DNA of 64,000 nucleotides from Coptis chinensis (lineage: Eukaryota > Streptophyta > Magnoliopsida > Ranunculales > Ranunculaceae). Both the position numbers and the translations under genes were made by a program. Below are positions 37,146-49,205 of the stretch, in pieces. Position 1 is the first letter of the stretch, and each line of letters begins with the position of its first letter. The stretch covers positions 34,904,501 to 34,968,500 of the forward strand of contig CM027383.1 in assembly GCA_015680905.1 (NCBI GenBank), given 5' to 3'. The notes under the pieces were generated by a model that searched no databases, was not told the DNA's origin, and was given only the letters and a program-made list of their open reading frames with translations.

Positions 37146-38851
37146 CTGAAACAACAGAAGAAAACATATAAGAGATAAAATTAGTTAGGGTTTGGAGAAT
37201 GGCGGATGATGAAAAATGGTTTGGAGAATGGCGGATGGATGGGAGATGAAACTGTTAGGGCGGCGCACCAAGAATGACGTGAATTCGGTTTGAAATTTAA
37301 AGAGGATAAGGGAGAGGTTGGGTGTTCGACATTTCGAAATTTCATTGGTTTTCTTACGATATATATTCGTCATTTTGCATAAATGAACGAGGAGTTGCCA
37401 CTTTTTCAGTTTTTGACGCTTCAGTTAGCCAAGTGCCAATATTTACTTTTGAGTCTGGACGGTTCACTTATTCTGGACGGTTTTTTTTTTTTTTTTTTTT
37501 AAGTCTTGACGGTTCAATTGAGGTCAACAACTTGTGCTAAAAATTGTGAAAGGTGTTGACCGGTTTATTATTATTTTAACTTGACTAGTTTAGGAAATCT
37601 GTCACAAAATTATTATATTTTCTTGACGCTTGTATTATACACGATATAATGTTACAACAGCCGTCATAAAATCATCATATTTTCTTGACGCTTGTGTTAT
37701 ATATGACATAATGTTACAACAGCCGTCATAAAACCATCATATTTTCTTGACGTTTGTGTTATACACGACATAATGTTGCAACAGCCGTCATAATTTTTTT
37801 TCCAAAATACCTATCTTGACGGTTTTCAATAAAGCCGTCAATATATATGAAAAACATGCGTCATAATATGTCTTTTTTTTAGTAGTGTACACACTATCAA
37901 AAGAGTAATCCTAAGTATAATATGTCAAACTATGTACACATAATGAAATATATTAATTAAGTATTTAAAACTAAAGGTGTACTCCCGTAATTGGAACTAA
38001 AATTATTTGACATGCAAAACAATAATGAATGAAGCTAAGAAAAATTGTGCAATCCTTATATTGACTACGTACATCTTGAAATCCTAGAAAAGAAATTAAG
38101 TTAAAAGACATGTAGAATAAAAAAAAGTTATATAAATTTTATTTATAATGAAATAACTTACGTAAACTTCTTCTTCTACAATGAACTACTTTATTAATCT
38201 AAAACTTTGATCTCTACTAATAAATCTAAGAAAATGAATCTAAGAATGAACTAAAGAATTCATTGCCTCATGCACTCCTCTCCAAATTAAAGACCTTTAT
38301 TTATATGCTTACAATGTGATCACAATAAGAAAATTTCCCTCTTAAAACAAATTGAAATGGTAACAAAATATATACTTAGATACCAAGCAAAATATTCTCT
38401 TGCATAAAATATTGTAGAAACTTTCTAATCCCGACTTGTCCTTGATCTTCAATTTGAATTGTTTCCTCCATTAAATATTTTCTCCAATAATATCATGGTG
38501 TTTATGGAATGGGGAATATTGAGAATTAATAATAATGGAAAGGAAAGAAAATATTTAGGTGGGGAAGATTTTTGCATGAAAATGGAAGGAAAAATATGTA
38601 TGGTTTGCGGCTAAGATTTGCATGATTTGGTGGTAATGATTGATAGGAAACAAGGAAAGTTAACTTGGGAAATAATATAAAGCTAGATATGATTTTGTGA
38701 ATAGGAATTGGTGTCAATTAAAGATACCAAGAATATTTTCAAACAATATCTGATCCAATATTCTTGATCACAACCGCACTAAGTCACTTAATAATTTGGG
38801 TCGTCCATTCTAATGTTTGGACTTGGGCCTACAATTCCAAATAAACTTAAT

Positions 38852-38854
<3 letters not shown>

Positions 38855-38926
<72 letters not shown>
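38855..38926. repeat. (TA)n microsatellite
   Basis: About 36 uninterrupted TA units inside the solo LTR. Expected to be length-variable. Confidence 0.95.
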
Positions 38927-38928
<2 letters not shown>

Positions 38929-39126
38929 ATGTCACATTAGCTAGAGTGACACAATAAATTGCACACAAAACATGCAAATATATTGTTGGACTCATGAAAA
39001 CGAGTAATTCACAATGAAATAATAAAAAAGCATTATTTTACGTGAATATGGGGAAATTAGAAATAGAAGAAGATTGATAAGGCCTCGAAATAATATATAA
39101 AAATAGGCATATTTGGGCACTTATCA

Positions 39127-40234
39127 GTAATGTTTGTGTTTATGTACTTCTATGTGCTATATGAATCTGATTGTGGCTATGTTGGTTTCAAATTAAGTTA
39201 TTTCTTTAGCAATTCACTATGTTGAAGTGCATGTTTGAGTGCCTATGAGGATATCAGATATAAAGAACACCATCTTTTAGGACTGATTGGCTGTAATGCC
39301 TTGCTGATATTCTACAATTCTAAGGCTGTATACCAGTAAAAATAATTGGGTTTCTTAAGTTGAGGTTTATTTTAGTTTATACTCTGAGGCTTTATAATTT
39401 AATTTTTTTCCTTTATATTGAGAGGATTTATAGGCTTCATTTAATTAGTCATGTGCCATTCTTGTTATGCTTTTGCATTATAGAACTCAGCTCAAGTGCC
39501 CATGAAGAAATCTTATGTAAAAACACCATCTTTCGGGACTGATTATTGGTTATATGTCTTATCAATATTCTACAATTTCGAGGCTTATATTTAAAAAGAT
39601 ATTGTTTGAGTTGAGTTCTCTAGATTCCAAACATCTTCTTTGCCATTAGTATATTTCTTTTGGGGTCAATTGATTAGTTTTGTGATAGGAGGATTTCATG
39701 GACTTGTCAATGTCGGTGTGACGATTGGTCGTATTGTTCTTGTGCACAATGTACAACTCCTTGTCCCTACCTGTATACTGTGGAAAAGCTGCAAAGAAGC
39801 TTCTTGTTTGGATCTAGATATATCATTTTCATTTCAAGCAATGATATCATTTTAAACCTTGCAATATTTAGTCCATTATCACTCACCTAATTCTGATAAG
39901 CTAATTTTTTAGGCCCTTTGAATCTGGTATATTTCATGTTATTTTTTCTCGACTTGTATAGGTTTTAGTGCTTTTGAGTTGATGAATACAATTTAATGGA
40001 ATCGAGAAAGCAAACTCACCCTGTCCTTAAACCGATTGCAAATGTTAAGTTTGTGTTGGATGTCTTGTTTTACATGGTAGACATGCTTATTAGATTTGAA
40101 TGTGTTTCTTTGGTTCTCAGCTTTCAAATGGTAAGGGAAGCTATTTTGTATTCCTTGTCATTTGAGATGGTTGCAAAAGCTATGGAGTGATTTTCTTCTT
40201 ACGCGTTTTCTTCGTTATGTGTATTATTTGTTTC
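39127..40234. other. No gene recognised upstream of the reductase relic
   Basis: Holds two copies of the ~95-bp repeat. The first exons expected for a reductase (NAD(P)-binding GxxGxxG motif) were looked for here and in 34015-34760 and not found. Confidence 0.45.
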
Positions 40235-40484
40235 CATGGTACAAGCTGAACTGATTGAACCTGCGGTGAAGGGAACACTTAATGTTCTTAGTTCTGCTTG
40301 TGCAAAAACACGTTCTGTTAAGAGGGTGATTGTGACATCTTCCCTATGGCTTCAGTATAGTGCAACAAAAAACCTAAAACTCTATAAGTTACATTTGATG
40401 AAACGTGGTTTTCTGATCAAGAGTTCTATAAGGAGTCAAAGGTACATTTTTCATTTGCATGTTCCTGTTTATCATGACATATAT

Positions 40485-40601
<117 letters not shown>

Positions 40602-40998
40602 GGCCCGATCTTAGAAGTACATACTTATTTTAAGTTAAAATAAGTACGTAAGTAAAACTTCACTTAGAAAATGAATTCAAATCTAATTTTTTGTGGATAT
40701 CATCCACTCACCATAAACATCATCTCTACAAAATTTCAACTCATTTGGAAATCTCTAATCTAGACAAAAGATGATTGCAAAAATACTATTTTCTAGACCG
40801 TTAGATTTCTTTTTAAAGATGACAACAATTTTTAGCTAGGTTAGAGGTTTCCAAATGAGCTCACATTTTGTAGAGATGATATTTATGGTATGTAGGTAAT
40901 ACCCACAAAAAGCTAGAGTTGAATTCATTTTCTAGGTGATGTTTTACTTACGTATTTATTTTAACTTTAAAATAAGTATGTACTTCTAAGATCTAGCC
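40602..40998. mobile_element. Fold-back MITE with ~80-bp TIRs
   Basis: The left end GGCCCGATCTTAGAAGTAC is mirrored by GTACTTCTAAGATCTAGCC at the right. Similarity continues about 80 bp inward, so the 397-bp unit can fold almost fully. It sits between TATATATA tracts on both sides, which hides any duplication. Superfamily not assigned. Confidence 0.85.
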
Positions 40999-42093
40999 TA
41001 TATATATATATATTTTATTTTATTTTTAAATTTACAACTTGCTAGTTGTGTAAACTTACCACAATACTTCTTTATCACTTTGAACGTGTGATAAAGAACA
41101 AGCCACTACAAAATGCTTTGGGGGCATCAATGATACGGTAATTTGTCCATAACTGTCACCAAATTCTGTTTCAAGTAAATATTGACATAATACAGGGTCA
41201 GTGAAGAGCAAAGAAAATACTAATCCCTATTAATTTTACTAAGCAGTTTTGGTACACGTTCTCGAAGACTTTAGCTGAAGAGGCTGCCTGGAAATTTGCA
41301 AAAAAACATGGCATTGACATGGTTACCATACATCCATCAGTGATGATTGGTTCTCTTTTACAGCCAACACTTAATCAAAGCACTTCGATGATTCTAAACT
41401 TGATAAATGGTATGGTTAATATTTTTTGCAGCCGTGGTTAGTTTTTTTTATCTTTCTATCAAAAAACATTTTACTGTCTGAATCTGAGAAATTAAAGAAG
41501 GGTTTCTCATGACCAGTGAGTTTTTTATATTCAATATTGGGTTCTTTAATAGTTCAATATTCAATGCATGCAAAGAAACATATGATCCCAACTTGACTTT
41601 TGGATGGGTTAATGTTAGAGATGTTGTCAATTCACATATTCTTGCATTTGAGGTTCCTTCAGCACATGGAAGGTACTGTGTAGTTGACAAAGTTGCTCAC
41701 TATTCAGAGATTGTGAAGATTCTACAAGCTAGAGTTTTACTCTTTTATTCAACTTCTTGAAAAGTAAGTCTCTATTTCCTAAAGAAAGTGTGTTTGCATT
41801 TCTTAGTACAGTTGGAACTGAACTGAAATATGCTGCGATTTTATCAACCCGGCCGTTTCACAGATGCTATGCATTGAACAAAATTATTTACTATATTCAT
41901 GGTTTTAAATCCTCTATCTCATAAATTTCTCAAGTGTGTTGATAGCAAGCCTTTTGAACCAACCTATATTGTCTCCAAAGAAAAGACAAAGAGCTTGGGA
42001 ATTGTCTTTACTCCTTTAGAAGTCACTCTCAAAGACATTGTTGAAAGTTTAAAAGAGAAGATGAGGCTATCAAATCACAAATGTTCCAAATAA

Positions 42094-42979
42094 GTAGTCT
42101 ATTGCTACAGAGCTACGGAATTAGATAACTGCCAAAACCATGTTCCCTCCCTTGTCTAATTCAAGTGTTTTTAGGTTTACTTTGTTGTTTCAACTTGAAA
42201 TAATGAAATTTTGCTTTCACAAAGTGTTTATTATCGGTGATCGATTTCATTTATCGGTATAATATGTCATGAACTATATGTTTATGTAATACTATTTTTG
42301 TATCACTTTGATCATTGAGAAAATTATTTGCCATATTGCATTAGAGAGAAGTGATTCATCCATGGTTCACCCTCGAGCCAATTAAGCACTGCATCTATGA
42401 TTACCATTTACAAAAAGTTTATGCAGCTGACATGCAAAAGAAGACAGTGCATACCAGACTTGTCATGCAAAGTAGTCAGTCAATATTAGGCTTGTTATTC
42501 GATCCTAGTTAATAGTTATAGAGTTGAAGCTTCACTATGCTCAGGCTTGGCTCGCTACTAACAAGCATGAAAATATGTTAAGGCTAGACTCTTACACTAT
42601 GTGAACAATATATCCCCGACAAAGCCATGAAGGTGTGAATTGAAGCTCTAAGCCCCGAGTAGCTCAATCATTTTACACTGCCAAAAAATTACCAAGCCGG
42701 ACAAGCTGAGCTTAGGTTTATTTAAGCTAGGTTTGTTTTATTATTGATTTTTAAAATATGTTCAAGTTTGGCTCGTTTGCTAAATGAGTGAGCTTGAGGC
42801 CTTGAGAAATGCCTAGTGGTCGGGCAACACTGTGTGGTAGGACACACCACGTCAGGAAAAAAAATTAAAAATAAATAGAATTGAGCTAAGTAATAAAAGG
42901 AGTCAAGCTAGCTCGGCTCAAATCACACTCATAGTTAAATGCCTGAATAAATTCATTTTTATTCAATCTATTTCTTCAA
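42094..42979. other. No gene recognised
   Basis: Follows the reductase relic. Repeated GGCTTGGCTCG / TTTGGCTCGTTTG phrases between 42540 and 42780 suggest an old repeat, but no ends could be placed. Confidence 0.4.
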
Positions 42980-42989
42980 CTAGTTTGGG

Positions 42990-45900
42990 CCGTCCGGTTC
43001 TTAAGCAGACTATCCGCTTACGGACATGAGAGAGAAACGAGCCAGATCAGTAATTTTTTTATGCTTTGTAGGTCCCTCCAAGTCAAACACAAATAAGGAA
43101 AAAAGATAAAAAGAAAAAAAAAATAACGGAACAACAAAATCTAGTTAATAAAAAATGGGATTTACAATCTTTTCCAACACACTTCAACAAGTCATCCCCA
43201 ACTTTTTTGCCCAAACGGTTTTTCCCAAAAAAAAAATTTTGCTTTCATTTTGAACGAGCACTTGTCTCCCTTTGGTGCAATCTCTACTGGCAGACTTAAT
43301 ATCTCAAATGGAAAAGGAAGAATTCGAATTACAGAGTGAAAGTATTGGTGGAGAAAATATTGAGGTTTATATTCCTCAAGTATCATGTAGTGTCAAGCCG
43401 AAAAAAAGGTCAAGTTTTTGAGACACTAGTTGATTCTAAATGTTTTTACAATACTTACGTGAAAGAAGCTGGATTTAGTGTTCGGAGTTGGTTGGAGAGG
43501 AAGAAAGATGACGAGATCATAAGAAAGGAGTACGTATGTTACAAACAAGGAAAATGTTCACTAATAGTAGACATTTACACGAAAAGGCATCGAGGCAACT
43601 CAAAAGAAGATTGTAGAGCAAAAATCGCACTACGAAAGTTAGCGTCTGGTGCTTTCATGGTTAGTGTTTTCGTTGAAGGGCATAGCCACTCATTGGCAAC
43701 CACGAAGAGTTCACCTTCTACGATCTCATCGTGGAGTTTCTGATGCCCAAAGATGCTTAAGTCAACAGCTTAGCATGGTAAATATTCTGCCACATCAACA
43801 GTTCAGTCTTCTTGGAGTGCAGTCAGGGGGAACTGAGCATATTAGTTTTATAGAAAGAGACTTAAATAACCTTCGTAGGGATGAGCGTAATGAGATGAAG
43901 GGGCAAGATGGAGACATGTTTCACGAGTACTTAAAACTTGAACAAGGTAAAAATCCTTCATTCACTTTTAAGATGGAGTAAGATGATGAAAAAAGAATTA
44001 CACATTGCTTTTGGGCCGACGCGGCGTCTAGACGAGCTTACAAGTTTTATGGTGATGTAGTCATCTTTGACACTACGTACAACACCAATTGATACGGATT
44101 AATTCTGGCACCTTTATTTGGAGTTAACAATCAATGTATACATATCAATGTATGAAATCCGGTCAGGATGGGTGCCCGCGCACATGTGAACCATATTTTC
44201 TCAGCTGGTATGTCAAGTAGCCAACGAGCAGAAAGTGCCCACGCATTCTTCAAGAGGTATGTTAACAAAGAGAATTCATTGGTAAATTTTATGATTCAAT
44301 ATGGTAGGGGACTTGTGCACCAGCGTAATAAAGAGTTGATGATTGATCACAAAGATATGATTGAGAAACATAAAATGAAAATGTTGCACCATTTCTTGGT
44401 ACACATGGTTGGAGTTTATACATTTGAGTTGTTTTTTATATTTCAAGAAGAGTTGTGTATGAGCTTCAACTACAAATTTGAGCTTATTGGTGAAAATGAC
44501 GACTGTCATCTTTATAAAGTTCAAAATAAAATGGTGGAGAAGTCTAGAGTTCGGGAAATTCTTTATCAGAAAAGTTTAGATTTGGCTTCATGCATTTGCA
44601 AAAAAATTGAGAGTTTGGGGATCCCTTGTAGACATATTTTGGCTTATTTGAATAAGATGCATGACTTTAATAAATTGTCGGATCAGTATATTTTAAAGCG
44701 ATGGTGTAAAACTGCAAAATCAAGGATAGTTATAGATGATGGTGGAATGGAGATCACAGATGATAAATCATATCTAATGAAGCGGAGTGAATTGATTCAA
44801 ATGTATGCACTTGTAGTTAGCAGGGCCCTTGGAAGTAAAGAAGCAACAAAAGTGTATACCGATGCTTTGGAGAGTGCACTTGTAGAAATTAATAAGTTGG
44901 TGATTGGTTGTGGTACGAGTAGTCAAACGAGTAGTCAAATGTTTGGTTGTGGTACAAGTGTAGGAGGTTCGAGAAAAAAGGGTTCTAATATGGAAAATAG
45001 TTTTTATGAACCGAATCATGTGAGGCCAAAAGGATGTGGAAAAAGGCTTAAGGGATTAAAGGAAAAAGCACTCAGAAAGGTGCAAAAATATCATGGCAGA
45101 AAATATAGTGGATGTGGTCAGGTTGGACAACATGATAAAAGAATTTGTCCAAAACTTATAAATCTGTAAGAAATTCTCTTTTATCATTCCATTTTTATAT
45201 TCCTGATAAAAAATTCAAATATTCATTGTTATGTTAATTTTGTTGCAGTGAACAACCTTTCATGCACGATGACGACACAACTCAAAATTGTAGCACAGAT
45301 GACGAAAGTTATTCTTCTTTAGGTAGAATCTCTCTCTCTCTCTCTCTCTCATTTCACATCTGTTATTTTTCTATTTGCAGGTAATGGCAATCGACTTGGC
45401 TATGGCTCTACATCATATAATGCTAATACAAAATATGAATTAGCATCTCAATGGAGCACTCCAAGTGTTGGTGGCAGCGTGGCTGTTGGTAGTCGTGGCT
45501 ATGGTGGTTATAGTGGAATTGATGGCTCTTATGCCTGCCCTAGGAGCTATGGTGTTGTAGGAGAGCAAGATGTTAGTACTCGTAATAGTAACAGTATTGG
45601 TGAGGGTGGAGAGCAACATGGGTCAAGTGTTGGTCACATGGGAAACGACTATGATGCTAACTATGGCTATAGAAATACATATAATTAGCTGTTTAGTCCA
45701 TAATCTCACGCTCGATATGCGTTTTGGACAAGATTATAGCAGAGTTATGATGGGTTAAATTGCTTTTGGATGCCATTTAATTTTTTTGGTAGTTTATATA
45801 ATTCTATCAATTTTAAATTTGGGGTTGATTTTGAGCTTTTGAATTAATTCTAACTACATTTGGATTCTACGGTTGAGTTCTCAACTTTTACATTTTAACC

Positions 45901-46180
45901 TGTGCTATTTGAGAGTAAAATAAAGATAGAGAGTAAAATCCTTTGTATATATAGAGAGTAAAATCTTTTAGAGTCGAAACCATTTTGAGGTTTCGAACCT
46001 CCTGTTACTATTGGTGAAGAGTGGTAGACGAATTGACCAAACTTGTTAGTTTCCTTTTTATCTTTTTCTTTATTTTTGGTGTTGACCTGGAGACCTACCA
46101 AGCATAAAGAATTATTCACGAAACTGATCTGGTTCGTTTCTCTCTCATGTCCGCTTCCAGTCCGCTTAAGAACCGGACAG
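42990..46180 (+). mobile_element. Mutator-like element (MULE) with 10-bp TSD and FAR1-type transposase
   Basis: The left terminus CCGTCCGGTTCTTAAGC and the right terminus (inverse CTGTCCGGTTCTTAAGC) begin inverted repeats of about 60 bp that continue to CCAGATCAG. CTAGTTTGGG lies at 42980-42989 and at 46181-46190, a perfect 10-bp duplication in the MULE size range. The 3.19-kb interior carries a broken FAR1-related transposase. This is an element-borne copy, not a settled host FAR1/FRS gene. Confidence 0.95.
43308..45687 (+). pseudogene. FAR1-type MULE transposase, broken
   Basis: Starts MEKEEFELQSESIGGENIEV at 43308. An A-run near 43400 shifts the frame into the FAR1 DNA-binding domain (FYNTYVKEAGFSVR; GHSHSL). 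The transposase core begins at CFWADAASRRAYKFYGDVV and FDTTYNTN (about 44010-44090), then the middle of the catalytic domain is lost, and the frame resumes near 44168 (SSSQRAESAHAFFKRYV). A SWIM zinc finger follows (CKKIESLGIPCRHILAYL, about 44600), then a knuckle CGQVGQHDKRIC and two short exons (45249-45322, 45381-45687) encoding a Gly/Tyr/Ser-rich tail. FAR1-type proteins bind DNA; this copy cannot catalyse transposition. Confidence 0.85.
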
Positions 46181-46344
46181 CTAGTTTGGGTAATGAAATC
46201 AAGTAATTATGTGTCTGACTACGCTTAACTTGTAATCTCGCAGAGCTTCGGTGTGTTTGAAAGCTTTATATAACAAGGTTGAATCTGCCAAAAGTGAGCA
46301 AAAGCGTGGATCAATGCGTTTAAAAAAAATAAAAATAAAAATTG

Positions 46345-46416
46345 GGGGCATTCCGAGAATTGAACTCGGGACCTCTTGCACCCTAAGCAAGAATCATACC
46401 ACTAGACCAAATGCCC
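46345..46416 (-). tRNA. tRNA-Pro (AGG)
   Basis: The 72-nt minus-strand sequence folds as a cloverleaf. The acceptor stem is GGGCATT/AATGCCC. The A box is TGGTCTAGTGG. The anticodon arm is CTTGC-TTAGGGT-GCAAG with anticodon AGG. The T arm is CCGAG-TTCAATT-CTCGG. No CCA is encoded and no intron is present. A T-rich run follows the 3' end (46322-46341 on the plus strand), a good Pol III terminator. All stems pair, so it looks functional. Confidence 0.95.
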
Positions 46417-46561
46417 AATTCTGTCTACCTGTCGCACTAGTAGATTTAACAATACGTACATGTGTGTCGAGAAGTGATACACCCTCACCCAACTCCAAAG
46501 TCCAAACACAAAAAACGGAACAGTAAATAATATTCCGAACTTTACATTCCCAATTTTCGTG

Positions 46562-46847
46562 ATGTCCCGGCTGCGTAATGCTGTTCTTGCCACTGGTTTA
46601 GTAGCCTTCGCATCTGCTGGCATGGCTTTTCCTTTCTTCATGGCGTAAGTATATCTTTGTTGGTTTTCCTAATACGTTACTTGTTTTGTCTCACTTTTAA
46701 ACATCATGGCTCTGCAGGACAGCAAATAATAAGCCTGTTATTGACTCCACGAAGCCGTTGCCACCCCAGGCAACTTTCAGGGGGCCTTACATAAATACTG
46801 GTTCACGTGATATTGGACCGGACCATGGTACTCACCCGAAGTTGTAA
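46562..46847 (+). CDS. Conserved 70-aa small membrane protein, two exons
   Basis: Exon 1 is 46562-46644, ending at a GC|GTAAGT donor; exon 2 is 46718-46847 after a CTCTGCAG acceptor. The joined frame is 213 nt and intact: MSRLRNAVLATGLVAFASAG, MAFPFFMATANNKPVIDST, KPLPPQATFRGPYINTGSR, DIGPDHGTHPKL. Residues 7-28 form one hydrophobic segment with a short basic N-terminus, so a single-pass membrane protein is likely. The tail RGPYINTGSRDIGPD resembles a small uncharacterised protein I recall as widespread in land plants; its function is not known to me. Correct splice signals and an open frame in a sea of relics suggest selection. The neighbouring tRNA points away from it. Confidence 0.8.
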
Positions 46848-48279
46848 TTTATCGTCTTTTGAAATCTGTTTAGTATGCTTTTTTAAGATATCGATTTACT
46901 TATTAAGATTGCAGTCTTCCATAAGATAACAAATTATAATTTTTATTATAAAACTTTTTGACATTATGTTAATATTTCTACTGAATTTTACGATATTAAG
47001 AATGATGGCCTCATAATTTGAAGGATTGTTCAGATAACATAGTATAGATATTGTGCCAGTGAAATGCCCAATTCCCAAAAGGTTTACCTTGTTTGATCAC
47101 CTATATAAATGGATAAGTTGATGCTTCCAATCGTAGCCCAAGTTCTGTTAAGGTCTGAGAAGAACATAGAGAACAGATTGTGGATTTGAAAATATCCATC
47201 TCAAGCATACAGTCTCGTCAATTGCAGCTTTCTTACCTCTCTCCGCCTAGCTTGGAATTTTCCTTCTGCACAGGGCAACCTGACCAATACACCACATTTT
47301 TTGTATAGCATTTCTGTGTTGGCTAACACACCCAATCACGGTTGTTCCAACTATTCACCACCACACCTTATGACATCAGTTTACCTCCTCTTATCTGGTT
47401 GCAGATGTCATCCAGGTTGGGGGAAGCAACAAAAGTTCCTGGTAGTTTGGTTTTGTTGTTTGTATTGACTCTGGCATGCCTGGTATTTTAGAATTCTCTG
47501 AAAATGAGGTGCCACTTTTTTTTCGTGAGCGTTTGAGTGCGTTGTGTTATCAGAGGACAATATGCAGAAACAACACATCCTTTGAATGAAAGCTTTCGAA
47601 TTCTGAACTTGACGGTGGCTGTTTTTGTAGGACGTGCTCTATTGGTAGATGCAGCATATTAGCTGCTAAGTGGAATTCCTTTACCAATTGTTATGAGGGT
47701 GCACTATCATCGTTCTCACATCCTTTTGGAAGACGACTTTGTATGCATGGAGAGTGGAATTTGAGAAGCTAAATCGACTCTACAGCCCTAGCCAATAACA
47801 GTGTAGAACCTGCAGGCATTGACAGGTGCAGTAACTGTGGTACTGAATCTTCTTCCGAAAAGGTCTAGCACTCTCTAGTCATGTATACCATTGGAGGATA
47901 TGACCTTGGACCATTAGAGGAATGGATACAAAGTGAATGTTCTTATGTCCTGAAGGCATATATAGCAGATTAGCAATTGGGGTTGGTAGATTAGTCAGCG
48001 AACTTGGAGAGTGGATGAGTTTGGAATTGTAAACATGTAGTGTTTGCTGTTCAGAGATCGTATGAAAGAAGAATTGGTGAACTTGACGTGGATGACTTGC
48101 TAAGAACGTTTTCTTGTCTGAATTGGATGGTTATAGGCTCACATTTGACAACACTCCTCTTCCATGGCTGTTCTTGCGATCTCTCCACATTCTCTTGCTT
48201 TTGTCCCCACTTTTCCCTGATTCATTAGTTTGTTTGTAGTTTCTTCATTGTCTTCCTTCTACGGAACTCCAACTACAAA
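46848..48279. other. No gene recognised
   Basis: Intergenic. It holds only short open frames and lacks recognisable motifs. The 3' untranslated region of the small gene probably lies in its first few hundred bases. Confidence 0.4.
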
Positions 48280-48450
48280 AACTCTTTCGGTTCTTTCCTT
48301 TGTTCCCTCTTCAGATAACCATTTCCCTAGTGCTGAATATATCTGGTCACCTTTGATCCCCAAAAGCTTTCAGTCCCAAACCAATCTCCATCACTGAGCA
48401 GGTAGTAACCGACATAGGCTACCTTGAAAAACATACGTGACTGAGTTTGT
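48280..48450 (-). pseudogene. UDP-glycosyltransferase relic (fragment 1)
   Basis: The plus strand carries TCAGATAACCA near 48315, then CCAATCTCCATCACTGAGCA and CGACATAGGCTACC (about 48383-48425). These line up in order and spacing with the part of the glycosyltransferases at 54280-56420 and 59579-61078 that encodes the segment before the UDP-sugar motif. It is strongly diverged and not open. Confidence 0.55.
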
Positions 48451-48757
48451 TTTTCTTGATCAAGTTACTTTGTACATTAATTGGTTCTTGTCTCCCATAA
48501 CTGTGAAACTTATGCTCTTTGATAGAGAACCTTGTGGCATTGATGAACGATGAATGGTTTATCAGGCATTGTGTTAGTAACAATCAACCGTCTGAAAATG
48601 GTTATATTTGTTAAGAAAACCATGATAAATGATCCAGCCTAGGCATTCAAGATCCTAGGTTGAGGGGATTTGGCATGCGTCATCATACTGATTGGATACT
48701 GTGTTACTGTTTTCATCTAGATTAGATCTGGCTGCTTCAGAAGACAGCTTTGTATGA

Positions 48758-49205
<448 letters not shown>

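Larger units (their letters stand above)
35230..37887. mobile_element. CACTA transposon with perfect TIRs and TSD; captured exons
   Basis: The left terminus CACTACTAAAAAAAAGAC is matched exactly in inverse at the right (GTCTTTTTTTTAGTAGTG, ending 37887). TAC precedes and follows the element (35227-35229; 37888-37890), the 3-bp duplication of this superfamily. Sub-terminal zones are full of TGACGG / CCGTCA repeats in both directions (35260-35570 and 37500-37860). At 2658 bp with no transposase or TNPA-like gene it is non-autonomous. Its interior holds pieces of host genes on the minus strand (35995-37145). Confidence 0.95.
34761..39126 (-). mobile_element. Solo LTR, Gypsy (Tat/Ogre-like), perfect TSD, split by a CACTA
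   Basis: On the minus strand it opens TGATAAGTGCCCAAATATG at 39126 and ends ...CACTCGATCA at 34761. GTAAT lies at 34756-34760 and again at 39127-39131, a perfect 5-bp duplication. 'GGGTCGTATCCCCAGAGAC' near 34869 is typical of this LTR type. Removing the nested CACTA (35230-37887) leaves about 1.7 kb. No internal coding region is present. Confidence 0.85.

Noticed and set aside
38810-38995. Minus-strand frame of Tyr-Ile repeats
   Set aside because: It is a translation of the (TA)n microsatellite.
43336-45169. Calling this a host FAR1/FRS light-signalling gene
   Set aside because: It lies inside matching inverted repeats with a 10-bp target duplication and its transposase core is incomplete, so it is an element-borne copy.
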